DNA from: Flectonema sp. DT1601
Lineage: Eukaryota; Euglenozoa; Diplonemea; Diplonemida; Diplonemidae
Direction of reading: 5' to 3'
Length of the DNA stretch: 64,000 nt
NCBI GenBank assembly: GCA_964019425.1
Contig: OZ025855.1
Span: 248,001-312,000, forward strand
Shown: positions 49,866 through 62,200 of the stretch, piece after piece
Numbering within the stretch: position 1 is the first letter of the stretch
Layout of the letters: each line of letters begins with the position of its first letter
Notes under the pieces: generated by a model
Told to the model about the DNA's origin: nothing
The model's input: only the letters and a program-made list of their open reading frames with translations
Databases searched by the model: none
Position numbers and translations under genes: made by a program

Positions 49866-51470
49866 TTAAAACTTCACGGCTTTATTAACATCACCAATTA
49901 TGACAGGTGGTACCATTCCCAACTCATAAGTATCAACTTCCATGATCTGATCTGCTGATGAGTCGACCTGTTCATGTCGGTTCATCATGATAGGAGAAGG
50001 GTTGTAAGATTTTTCCAACTCTTCTTTGTCATAAGGAGCTTGCAAAAAAGCAGCAAAAAGCCACAAACACCCGGCAATAAAAGTACCGACGACACTAATT
50101 GATATGAATGCCGTCCTCGAACCTACATCTGGCATGTCGAGGAGCGCTGATAAAACAATCGGTCCGGGGATGGCACCCGCCCCACGAGCGACAATATTCT
50201 GAAGTGCGACTGCTAAACTTTTATACTTATCAGGAACGACACGTTCACAAGACGTGACTATAGGTGCTGACATCACAAACATCAATGAAAAAGCAACACT
50301 CACAACCAGCAAAAAAGGAACAACATCCTTAAACGCAAACGACAACAAGCAAAGAGGACACGACAACAACGTAGTGATTGCCATTAAAAATATCGGTTTC
50401 CTAGAATTACCCTTTCCCCAGTTATACCTCTGTGGTATGTATCCACCTAAGAAAACACCAATAGAAATAACTGGTATCAAAGTACCTGTTAAAAGAGAAG
50501 CGGTACTTCTCTTTACACAGAGTTGTTTTTCAATAAAACGAGGTCCAAAAGCTATGATTGCAGTAGACTGAAAAGTATGAACAGCAGAACCTATGATAAG
50601 AATCATCAATCTCTTGTTTGTAATCAGATGTCGCAATCCGTCTTTTAGCTCAGCCCAGCTCGGATGGAGAGCTTCTTCGTCGACGTGGTGCGGTTCGAAT
50701 TCTAAAGGTCCACAGCACTTTGCTGTTTTTGGAGATTTGTATCTTCTTCTGCTACAAGAAAACCAAAGACCCATCGGGATTATTAAAACACCAATTAGTA
50801 TGAATGACCATCTCCACTCAGAACAATCTTCTATTGTAAGCATGGGAGCTACCTCAGTGAATGTAATTCCTCCTTGAGTCATATTTGGTGAAGCAATGCA
50901 GTCGTTGCCTCCTTCGGAGCCTTCAGTGCATTGTGAGAGGAAGGCACCTGCCATCATAAGGCCCAGGATAACACCAAATGGTCCAAGTGACATCAGCCAA
51001 CCAGTGTATTCAAGTCCGGCAGCTTTGTTGTGAATATTGCTGTCAATTAAACAACATCCTAGAATCCAAATTATACTCATGCCTGCTCCAGCAAAGGCTT
51101 GGGTGATACAAAATAAATAAAAATCAGAAACCATTCCGAATAACATAATAGAAACACCACCGACAACGAATCCGCCTCCAACCCATTGAGGGATGTGCCT
51201 ACCTCCTAAAAACCCACTTGGAATTCCTATAAGTAGGGCTCCTATATCATAAGAAACAAGTATGGTTGCTAATTTCTTTTTTTCAGTGATACCAAAATTT
51301 GCTTCTAACGCAGTCAAGCTACCGCTTGTTGCACCTCCCACTGCTACTGCAAGCATTCCCATAACTGTCAATATCCTGACCATATTTCTGAAATTCACAT
51401 CGTGTATCCGAGTCCTCGCTGGATCTTCTTCAACAGTACACACAACATCAGAGGCACTATCATCCCGCAT
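49866..51470 (-). CDS. OATP/SLCO-family solute transporter (MFS)
   Basis: 534 residues from the ATG at 51470 (MRDDSASDVVCTVEEDPART). A longer reading starts at GTG and lies inside the leader after TTTTTTTTCAAAAACAG. About 12 TM helices are visible. Diagnostic OATP features are SLTALEANFGITEKKKLATI, then LVSYDIGALLIGIPSGFLGG in TM2 with its following loop, the extracellular Cys-containing loop (SQCTEGSEGGNDCIAS), and the long central cytoplasmic loop with a CCGPLEFEPHH segment. Organic anion transporters move amphipathic organic anions across the plasma membrane. The protein is shorter than animal OATPs, with a reduced last extracellular loop and no evident Kazal-like domain, as in other protist members. 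The substrate is unknown. A cytoplasmic tail of ~45 residues follows the last helix. Confidence 0.78.
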   Translation of the reverse strand: MRDDSASDVVCTVEEDPARTRIHDVNFRNMVRILTVMGMLAVAVGGATSGSLTALEANFGITEKKKLATILVSYDIGALLIGIPSGFLGGRHIPQWVGGGFVVGGVSIMLFGMVSDFYLFCITQAFAGAGMSIIWILGCCLIDSNIHNKAAGLEYTGWLMSLGPFGVILGLMMAGAFLSQCTEGSEGGNDCIASPNMTQGGITFTEVAPMLTIEDCSEWRWSFILIGVLIIPMGLWFSCSRRRYKSPKTAKCCGPLEFEPHHVDEEALHPSWAELKDGLRHLITNKRLMILIIGSAVHTFQSTAIIAFGPRFIEKQLCVKRSTASLLTGTLIPVISIGVFLGGYIPQRYNWGKGNSRKPIFLMAITTLLSCPLCLLSFAFKDVVPFLLVVSVAFSLMFVMSAPIVTSCERVVPDKYKSLAVALQNIVARGAGAIPGPIVLSALLDMPDVGSRTAFISISVVGTFIAGCLWLFAAFLQAPYDKEELEKSYNPSPIMMNRHEQVDSSADQIMEVDTYELGMVPPVIIGDVNKAVKF

Positions 51471-51512
51471 TGCCTTATAATTAGAATCCAGTTCTTTGTT
51501 TAGATTAGGCAC

Positions 51513-52362
51513 CTTAATGAGGTGTGACTGTTTTTGAAAAAAAACATATTTTAAAATAATATATTTATTCCAACATCAGACATTACGCGGATCCACTATT
51601 CTTAATAGAATCGAGGCTGACTGTTTTCTATCTTCAACAAAAATAGGTCTTGGGATAGAAAATACTTTTTTCATGCAAAACAGAACGAGTAGATCCACGA
51701 CAACTTAAAATAATATTTTTTTAGTGTATAAATTTTTTTATTAACGGTTTTTTTTTTTTTTTTTTTTTTGGGTTGTAATTACCACTTAAGACTTTTATTA
51801 CCAGAGAGAGGAAAAAACCGTTAAATAAAAAAAAAGAAGAAAAAAAAAAAAACTTCGATGGCCGATACCAAAAAGTGTAATACACATAAGAAACTAACTC
51901 TAGAAAGAGTAGTCGCAATATAAAAAAAACAAACGAGAGAGATGGATACTACGTCACTAATTAATCTCAAGCTCCTTGTTAATAAGCAATGTTCATCCAA
52001 AGAAATACAAAAACGAAGCATGATTGCACTTTCTGCTAACAGAGCGCAAACTAATAGAAAACCCAGTACGTAACGTTCGAAGTAGGACCACAGGTGATTC
52101 TCACCAAAAATGCGGTTATTCATTAGTATCCAGTGATAATTATATTAAACACGACAGAACAATAAAAAGAAAGAATTTCAGAACAACAGTTCGAAAGCAA
52201 AAAAACATCCAAAAAAAAAAATAAATATTTTAAAGACCTACAACAGCATCGTAAGTCCAGTATTTAATTATTTTTTGTCAAGCAGGGAGGGGAAGCAATC
52301 GCTAAAAAAAAAAGACCAAGTGGGAAAAAAAAAACATTAACACAAACAAATACATTAAACGA
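51513..52362. other. Intergenic, homopolymer-rich
   Basis: Contains T and A runs near 51748-51770 and 51830-51850 and no believable gene. It includes the short 5' leader and acceptor-like site of the transporter at its left end and the 3' flank of the UBA-like gene at its right. Confidence 0.45.
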
Positions 52363-52974
52363 CTACAGGATAATTGTTGTATTTGAACATGAAAAAGTAA
52401 CTCCTTTCCTAGACATGAGCTCTTGAGCTTTCCAGAAATCGAAATTAGATTGACGAAGAGCTTTTACTGCGCGACAGAGACCAAGTTGTGATTGGCTACG
52501 ACCAGCAAGAATACGAGCCCTATGGTGATATTCTGAAGGGAGTACTCTTTGTAAGTCATGTTCTTCAATCTGTGAAGGAAAACACGAAACTAAACCAATA
52601 TCAGTAGTACAGCAAACTAAAGGTTCAGTTGGTTTATTATCAATCTTTTTCTTCTTTGTTACTCTTGGTGATGACATCGGTGTTGAAATCGATTGTTTAA
52701 GTTGAGTTGTCACACTTTTTATTCGCTTTGATTTATAAGGTTGTTTTTGTACTTTGCAGTCTCTGGGAGTTAGGTGACCTCTCGAAGGTTTTTTCGTTGG
52801 CTTTACTGCATGTTTGGATCTTGTTGCCGCTGATAAAGTATCATTTTCTATCTCATTGTTTCGATACCAGTTGCATAATAATTTACCTCTTGGTTCATCA
52901 GGTTGCCATATAGACCAATTCCCAACTCTGTCAGGATCTGATTTACTTTTACTGCTTCCATCACTTCTTCTCAT
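52363..52974 (-). CDS. Small basic protein with a UBA-like C-terminus
   Basis: 203 residues from the ATG at 52974 (MRRSDGSSKSKSDPDRVGNW), 19 nt after TTTTTTTCGTATTTAG. A longer reading would run back through that pyrimidine tract, giving an artefactual Val/Phe-rich stretch. The middle is Lys/Arg-rich (KPTKKPSRGHLTPRDCK, RVTKKKKIDNKP). The C-terminal LGLCRAVKALRQSNFDFWKA, followed by QELM, fits the three-helix UBA/CUE pattern (helix, 'L...N.D...A', helix), usually a ubiquitin-binding fold. A Trp-rich stretch (NWSIWQPDEPRGKLLCNWY) near residues 20-40 may be another motif. The function is unknown; nuclear localisation is plausible from the basic clusters. Confidence 0.5.
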   Translation of the reverse strand: MRRSDGSSKSKSDPDRVGNWSIWQPDEPRGKLLCNWYRNNEIENDTLSAATRSKHAVKPTKKPSRGHLTPRDCKVQKQPYKSKRIKSVTTQLKQSISTPMSSPRVTKKKKIDNKPTEPLVCCTTDIGLVSCFPSQIEEHDLQRVLPSEYHHRARILAGRSQSQLGLCRAVKALRQSNFDFWKAQELMSRKGVTFSCSNTTIIL

Positions 52975-53206
52975 TTTCCTCAATTGAAATTCCCTAAATA
53001 CGAAAAAAAAAAAAAATAAACCGACAACAACAACAACAACAAAATAACAGTCCTGTCTAAACCCATTGATAGCGTTTCCTGTTTTCCTCAATGAAGATTA
53101 TTTATTTAAAGTCGACAACATAAAAACACAAAAGTAGTTCTATTTAACAAAATAAAAATATCGATTTTTTTGGTGTAAGTGATGATTGAAAGAAGGTTAA
53201 GTATCC

Positions 53207-56200
53207 TCACGACGGATTATTATTATCAGAGATCCATCTTTTTATATCTCTCGAACGGTTCGAATGATTTCCAGCTGATCGAACTCTAATTTCCATTCTA
53301 TAACTTTGATATCTGTCCCAGTAATTAGGATTTCTGCGAAATGCTACTGGTGGTCCTTGAGGGGTGTTCACTGGTGGTGATACTGCCCAGCTCTTTGGAC
53401 TTACCATGAAAGACTCTGACGTATTTTTTTCAGAAATCAGAGGTGGAATTGCTACAAGTGCATTATCATTTATTACAGTAACGCAACGGAGTTGGAATGT
53501 TGTTCTCATGTTGTGTTCACTTCTTTGAATTGCCTTTATCGAAGATTTCTCAATCAACATAATCTTATTTCTATTTATTAATTCCTGAGGTTCAATTTGT
53601 TCTATTGCAATATTGATACGAGTGTGGTAGTCTTGGTGTTCTTCTCTACTTTGTTTTTGAAAATTTCGGAAACCCAACAACTGTTGAAAATAATGTCGGA
53701 ATGAACTGCATTTCATCGATGCCAATATTTGGTTTATAGCAGTGTGTTTCAACCACGTCTCTCTCAGTTCAGCGACGAGTAACAGTAAAATTTTCGATTC
53801 CTCCCGTTCAAGTTTAGCTATTTTACTTCTCTTGTTGGATTCATCCGATCTCAACTCTGTACTTGACTCACCCTCGATCATGAGTGACAAGAATTTCTCC
53901 TTTGCCGTTATTTGATTTCTGTTTATCTCTGCTCGCATGTGGTACTCCCAAAGCTGAAGTCTACTTATCCGTTCACTTTTAACAACTTTTCCCCTTTTTC
54001 TAAATCCATATATGAAATAAATATTTTCAGCGAAGTTAATTTCTCTGCGAGAGTCTTCTTCATATCGTATCAGGTCTGATATCCCTAACTGTTTTAGATT
54101 GTTGTGAGATTCAACGAGGATAGCGATTCGAGCTGTTTCAAAACAATGTTCCATAATAGACAGGGAAGTTATGTCTATATCATGTGATATCCTCAACCTG
54201 GAAAACTCTTCTCCAACAACAGTGTTGGTCAAGTTGTAGTTACAATTTATTATTCGTCTTGTTTGGCGTTCTTCTCCTGTATGAATTTTTTTTTAAAAAA
54301 AAAAAAAAAAAAAAATTAATAAACAAGTTTTTTTTATTATGAAAACAAACCTTCCAAGAGTCTCAGATTGCTTTCTACTTCTGACCTTAAACGAGTACTC
54401 TCGGCAATAGCAGTTTGCTGAGCAGATTCGTGATACATGTGAAGTAGTTCATCGCGTGAAGTACTTTCATTCTCATTGATGATGTTCATTGATTCTTTTT
54501 TATAATACAAAACTAAAGTAAGACGAAGTCTACCTCGTTTTTCACATTCATCACTCACAACAGAATCTCTAACCATGCTATCAATTGTATATAAGGCCAT
54601 CGTAGTACTGGATAGAAGTGCTGGTGTCACATTACGATCAAAATGTACTTGTGGACTTGCATAAGGAGATGTCAAAGGGGAGATATCCATTTCAAACTTC
54701 GCAACTAAAGTTTGAAAACACTTCGGAAGTGAATTACGACGGGTAGATAAAATCAGTTGCTGACTTTCATTTAATGGTCCGAATGGAGCGACGTATTTCA
54801 AAGTTATTTCATTCCAATAAAATAATCCTGTTTGGTATTCAGATGTGATAGTGGAAGTAATCGTTGATAGGAGTTCATTTATTTGTTTGCTTTGAAAACG
54901 AATGGACGACCAATCTTGTTGTAACGAATACAACAATTTCAAACTACAAATCCATTCTGACAGTGAAACTTCGTACCAAGCATGTCGAAACCCCTCGAGA
55001 GTTGCTAAGGCTGTTTGAAATATTGATACTGTCAAACCGTGTTCTTGTTTCTCTTTTCGAAGTCGTTGTATTCTGGCTTTCACTCTTCCTGCTCTTGAGA
55101 TTACTTGTGTGACTGCTGTTGACATCGCATTAACCAATTTTAAGACTTTTTCATAAAACTGATTGTCGACAACTTTATCAGACACGGATTGCTGATGTCT
55201 CTGCAATGCTTGTGTTGCTCCCAACAACACGGTTGGTGTTGGAAGTCTGTTCTCACGTTTCCTTATTGGAATAGAATTAATAAAAGGATGAAGACTACGT
55301 CTTCCTCTGGCTAAGTTACTAAAAGTTCTTCTAGAAGAGATGATGTTACTGATGCAGTCATCAACTCCGAGTAGCGCCGCATCAAGAGCGTATCCAGGAC
55401 ATGATCTGATTTCGTGAATCTTTTGTTTTACTATTTCTGGTTCTTCTTGAAGACCAATATCAGAATCATCGAGACACTCTTCTAGATAATCTACCAACTC
55501 TAAAGTATGTTGAATCCAAGTTGATCTCATCTCAGTAGTTGTTGTTCCTTTTATTACAGTGTTGTCATTCTCATTCCATAAGTCAAGTAGACATGATTGA
55601 GCCTTTAACAGTTCTTCATTGAGTGATTCTCTTTGAGTGTCTGTTGGTGTCAGTTCTGATAAAAGATCACACTCACAATTCATTACGAGTAGTAGATTCT
55701 CCAACCACTTGTCAGACATATCAGATGATTTCTTTGCTAGAGAATAGCACACAGTGTGGCAGTCCTGTGTTGAATTGGATTGTTTTAGAAGAAAGTAAAA
55801 AAAGTTTTTGTCATAACCTGTCAATCACATACCCGCAAAACACTTCTCAGGACAGACAGATGCCTGTCGGAATCCATGTCAGTTGGAGACAGTCGTAGTA
55901 GTTTTTCGTTGCTAACAGCTTCCGCTAATTCAGTTGAGACATTCTCTATTGCTCTAAACAAGTCATTATTTAGGTCCTCTATTGACAACACACCATGATG
56001 ATTCCATACTTTTGGTATCTCAGTATTAAAATCCACTTCGTTAAGTATGCTTGCAATATGAGATGCTTCTGTTCGTGTTTTTATTGAATTTATTTTTCGA
56101 CTAAGCCAGCAGTTTGAAGCTTGACTGACGAGTGCTGCAGGTTCAATTTCAGACACTTTGCACTTCATCTTAAGACGAGCATCAGCTTGCAATACAGCCT

Positions 56201-59200
56201 GAGCCGAATAGTACCCTGGTCTATTAGTATCCAACAGATACGCACATTCAAGCATGTGACGTGTCTTTATTGATAGAAGAGATAGTTCGACTACAGTTGG
56301 TGGTTGTGAACGGTCTGCTGGTATATTTGCTGGTGAATGTTTTCGTTTTCTATACCAAAGCCATGAAGTTATTCTTACGTACGACTGGTTGTTTTCTAAC
56401 GAGTGAGGTAAACAGCTGTAAATAATCTTTTGAATGCTTAGGGGGATGTTATCTTCTGTTGACCTATTCACTTGAATTAAAGAAACGAGGAGTGCGACCA
56501 TTTCCTCAAGCTGTTTCTCACATGTCTCAAGATCTATAAATTTAATTGATTGTTCCATCTTTACTTCTTCCAAGACAGACTCAATCATGCACAGGGCTGC
56601 ACATAACTCTGCAGGTGACATTGTAGAACGGGCAATTGCTATGACCTTCTTGCAAAGAGGAACACATTTCTGCATTTGCTGCTCGATTGACAATTCTTTG
56701 TCAGTGTTTTCAATTCCGAGAGGGATATCATCAAACAGATTACAGATAGTTTTGTTCATCCCTAGAAGAAGTCGTTCTTCACGTTCCAGTACCGCAGCTC
56801 TCTTTACATCAACATAGTTCCAAGCTGCAGCTGCCGTGCTCATAGCTGACATTAGGTGATTCGATGTTGTGATTAGTCGTCTTTTGTAGAATTCAATTCT
56901 CTCATCGTAGTTTGAATCGAGTGATATTTCCATTCCTTCATCAGCAACATTAGTCAGATATTGTCTGTTAGTTGTCACAAAGTCATCACGATGAAGAGCT
57001 TGCTTTATGAGAGCTGACAACGACTCGATGTCAGAACGATGATTTAAATTTCTTAATTTCTGTTTCATTTGTTTATGGTATGACATTGCTAATGTCGTGA
57101 GGAGTTGTTCTTCAAATTCTTGACGATGAGTATTAATGGGTTGTTTTGACTCAGTTGGTAGTCGACTCTCAAGATCTGCAACTTGAGCAGAACAGCTTTC
57201 TAAATAATTCACAACAGCTGTCTTAGCATCTCTCTGAGTTATTGTGTGTTGTTCAATCTCTTGCTCATGATGTTTGTGTAGTTGTTCAATTTCCTTTTCT
57301 AGTTCTTGTTCGTGGTGAGACCACGATCTAAGTCTGCGACGACCTCTTATATTCTGAACTTTCTCATTGTAATCGCTATTCAGTTCTTCTCTTTCGATGC
57401 CTTGATGTTTGTCGATGACTTCTTGAATTTTCATAGCCCAGCTATCTCCACTGTTTTGTAAATAATCAGATGTATCATGTAACCATGTGCTTGCTGTTTC
57501 TGTTGTTGTTGTTGCTCGGTTAGTGGCTGTTTGCATTCGAGTTGCTCTTCCTTTCTCTCTCTGTTTCATTTGTGTATCTAAACAGTCTAAGTTGTACATC
57601 CATTCACCGTCAGTGGCTGAGAGTGATTCTGTGGTTGGTTGGTTGTTTAAAAAAAGCTTTTTTTTTTTCGAATTTTCAATGAAATGAAAATAATACAAAC
57701 CCATCACAGGAGTAAGAACAATCTCAGCAGCCATAGCTCTGCCAGGATTATTATCAGGTTCTTGAGCAGATTGTTGAAGCATCTTCGCCTTGTTTTCGAT
57801 GAACTCAAAGGATTTTTGCATCAAAGTCACTGGTTCGATCTGTTTATAGATCTCGTGATATTCTTTAATGTCTGCTTGTCTTTCAGCCTCAGTCGCTTCT
57901 CTACAATCAGAAATAATCTGTTCAGCCTTCTTTGCAGCTTTATCAATAATTTCTGTCTGTGCATCTTGAACTGCTTTTGCTGCAATCAGAACTTCATCTG
58001 TTTGATTATCGTCGCCTTCTCCTTTTATTGTTGTGGTGAGTAACTTTAATGCTTCTTGTCGATCATCGTCACCTATTCGAGACTGTTGTAAGAATCGAAG
58101 CATTATAACGATTGCGTTAGGAATTCCTTGAGTGGTGTCTGATTGGGGTTTTTTTTATATGATAGATAGGACTTCTTATGAGGGGATAATATTTAATTAT
58201 AATTAATAATTGTTACAATACCTTCCGGTTGTACAGCGACAGCAAAATCTTTGTCAGAATTCAAAAAATCAGTTTTATCGTTTTCTCCAACTGCTTCATT
58301 CGACAACATTCTTTTTAATGAAGTAACATCTTGTTTGACTTGTTCTCGTGCGTCTCGTTCTATTTGTAGGTCAAGGATACCGTGTGAGGCCTGTATTTTA
58401 GTTATTTAATACTGGGAGCGGTTATGTACCAATTGGGGTGAAGATTGAAGTCTCATACCTCTTTAGACCTGGCGTAGTCGAGAATAAGCTGCAGATCGTG
58501 TTCTTGAGAGTTTAAGAAATAATTAATAATATTCGATCCATGAGTTGAATCTGATTCATTAGAAAGTTTACTCAGGAGATCTTTAAAGAATTCAGTTTGT
58601 ACTTTCTTCAGATCATCGACTGCGTTACCTAAAACTTGCTGTGTAGCGTCACCATCAGTCTTATGCTCTTTCTGAAGAGCTTCTACAACTGCTGCTTGAA
58701 TGTCAAGAAGTTCCTGATTAGGTGAATCGTTGTTGGGATATGTTAGTATTGGATAATTAATAAGAAAGCTTAACACACCTTTTGTTCCCTTTCTGTGTAT
58801 TGGCGAGTGCTAACTTCAGGTGTCGCAACCGATTTAGAAGGAATTCCCACAACTGATTCACACGACAGTAATTTCTTCTTTGAAGTCTCGTACTCAGTTA
58901 GTGTGGTTTGAACTCTTTGAATTTCTTTTTGTTTTCGGGCTTCAGCTCGTTTTTTCTTGCCCTCTTGATACTCTTTCTCTAGAGCTTCCAAGTTGTACAT
59001 CCACTCACCGTCAGAGACATCTGTAGGGTATCCTTTTCGTACTTGTACATTTGGTGTTACCTTTTGTTCTTTATCAATCACAGCAGTCAGCTCTTTTTCA
59101 ATTGTTGTTGGCTGAGTTACGTTAGTCTTACTAAGAGACTTTCTAAGCACTCTGGCTGATTCTGCTTCAATGCGATTGAGGCGAGCTTCACGGTCATGTC

Positions 59201-62200
59201 CACGGGTGTCAAATTCCTGTGTTAGAATTTGTTTTGCGTAAAACATCAAAAAGGATAAATTAACAACATAAAGACTACCACAATACAAACCTCTTTACTG
59301 GTGGTTTCCAGACCAATATCTTTTTCGGATCTTTTTGTTATGTCAGACACGAGATTTACCTCAACTTTATCTAAAGCTGTTTCCAAAATTGCTTCTTCAG
59401 TAGCAGTTTCTTCAACAAGCTCTTGACTTGTAGTCATGACCGATAAGTGTTCATTTCGGGCGTCAGAAAGTAGGGCTTCTCGTTGTTGCTCAGATTTCTT
59501 TTCCTTTGCTTGTCGTTGCTGTTTTCTTTCTTGATATTCTTTTTCCAAGGCTTCTAAATTATAAAGCCACTCTGTAGAGGGATCGATTGCTGCGTAACCA
59601 CGTTGTCTTATAGGGGGCTTTGATACTTCTGTTTTGATTTTCCCTTCGATTTTTACTTCCTCGTCAATTGCTTGGTCACGTTCAGCTTTTTCCTCATCAG
59701 CTACGGCCTCCAACGATCCGATCAATTTCCGCACTCGGATTACTGAGCAGACACTCTTCGCAGTCGCAAAGAGAGACTTTTTCTTTTTGTGAAAATTGTC
59801 TCTGATTTGATTTTTTTTTAATCTTACTGTTGAGTCAGTTTGCACACGTTCTACGATATCTGTGTTTTGTTGTTGTTGTTGTTACCTACAAACTCAAAAG
59901 CTGTAATGCATTATTCGATTTCTAACAAAGACCCTCATGTACAGATGCTGTTGACACACTCACCAGATGGTAAGACAACAGAAAGGATTTCTCACCCGAA
60001 TTACTACGTTCATAGCAATAACAGACACGCATAGTGAAGAAATGAAACAAACTAATGCGGAGGTCATAAAAAATGAAAATTAGAAACACAATTTATGTGT
60101 CAAACGAATATATCCCACCGAGCACCTTGATAGCATCCGTAAGTAATGAGAGTGTCACGAGTTGGTTAACTTTAGATGATTACCAGGTTGAGTAATAATA
60201 AAAGTAAAACAACATACTTGCAGAGATTCCTTCAAGTGTTGTACTGCTGGTCAGCGGAAGTAGTTCTGCTTCAGTAGCTTGAAGCTGTTCTGCTTCTTCT
60301 TGTTGGAGTTCAGATATTTGTTCCAACAGTCGTTCATCATCAGCAAGCTTCGCGTGGCGTTTTTCAAATTTCTGTCGGGAACGTCGTTTTTCAGTTACTC
60401 GTGTTCTCCATTTTGCTCTATGAGAAAGTGTCTTACTGAGTTCACTAATGTTTTCAGACGATGAATCAGAAGTTGTAAGTCGAGCAATGTCGTCAAGCTT
60501 AAATGAAACAACTGACGAAGCGAGTTTAGACTCTTCCTCATCGTGAAAAGATCCAATCAGTGAACTTGATAGTGGAGAAGTCAGTCCTTCGACGACATCC
60601 TTTCTGAGTTGCTTCAAATTATTTACATTTTGTGAGTGTTCCTGTACCAGTTTTAGAAGACCCTCTCCTTCACGGGTTTTTGCCACTTCGTCCACAGCTT
60701 GTTTAAATTGTACTTTTTGTTTGGTATTGAGACTCTGTTGCGTTGATAAAATTTCACTAAACCTAATGCGGCAGTCATTATCATGTTCAGCCTTTGCATC
60801 GGATGTCGGAATTGGTAATGTGGTACTGTTCAGACAAGCGAGTTCCTTTCTAAGTATAACTTCTTCGTCATACAGTTCAGTTAGTTTTAATTCAACATTC
60901 TCTGATTCGTGGATCTGTTGTAACTCATTTATGGCATTGGATCTCAACTCCTGTTGTGATTTTACCTGTAGTTCGATTCCCTCGTCTGATAAATCCGCAT
61001 CTGGATTTTCAAGTGTTGAGAGAAACGTTTTATTCCCATTATCAAACAGCTCGTGTAGTGTTTTAATAACTTCATTTGTTTGATGTTTTGATCGCTGCTG
61101 TAATTGTTCTTTTTTTGCAGTGATTTCGTTGATTCTCTTAACGAGGGATTTCTTAATAAAATACTGTTCACTCTGCCTCTCCAACACAATGGCTTCTGCG
61201 AGAAGTTCGTTGCGATGCTTCATTTCGGATTCCGTAACGGAATCCGAAAACAACTGCAACTCATTTTTTAACTGAACAAACTCAAATCCACTCTGGTTAT
61301 CAATTAAAGGTAAAACCTTTGCAGTAATGTAACTGCTGACCAGATGATATAGAGGTGTGCGTGTTGATAAAGTGTTGTATATTAATTGTTCTAAATCACC
61401 AGGGATACCATCACTGATAATTGCATTGGATGACAGCCCATACCTGTGAATCATTGCAGAAGCTATTTGGAGAAGAGTGTTTTGATAGAGGTAGAAATTA
61501 ACGTACTCGCGATGGCATTTTGAGAATTTTTCCAATACATTGATCCTACTATGTAACACTTTCATAATCTCTTCATGTTGTGATGTGATCAGGTCTGCAG
61601 GATCACTACTTTGACTGAAGACCGGACCGTCCAATTTAAAGCATCCCCTCAAAAGTTTAATTTCAGCATCCCTACAAGTCGTGATTATAATCTTATCATC
61701 AGGACTACACGACATTAGTTTGTCATAGTAGTTCTTAACATATGCAGGTGTTAAATAAGACACAAAGTAATCCATGCCGACATCAGGATGTAGTAAGAAT
61801 TGAAGAGACGATAATACCGATAACTTAAAAGAAAGTCTGGCAGAAACAAATAAACCAGAAAGTATATTAATATTCTCAGTACTGGTTGAAGTACTTGGAG
61901 TAATCATGTTATTGAATGCGTATGAATAAACTCTATGTCTTGATAAAGAATCGTAAGCAACAGCATCGACAATATGAAAATCTTGATCCATATCAAATGA
62001 TCGATTTGGAAGTTCATACGAAAGTTGATTTATTTTTGATATGATTACGTCTGATGTCTGAAGTACTTCTTCATCCCAATTATAATCTTTCTCTTGATGA
62101 GGTAGTTGAGCTAACCTCTCCAACAACACGAAGGTATCTGTGAATAAAGACTGGCTTTTCATCGCAATCTGTTCTTCCATCTCTTCCAATTCACTGACGT

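Noticed and set aside
53207-59845. Separate small genes at each open frame in the right-hand region
   Set aside because: Every boundary has matching GT/AG sites in compatible phase and the apparent starts are mostly non-ATG, so the frames are exons of one gene.
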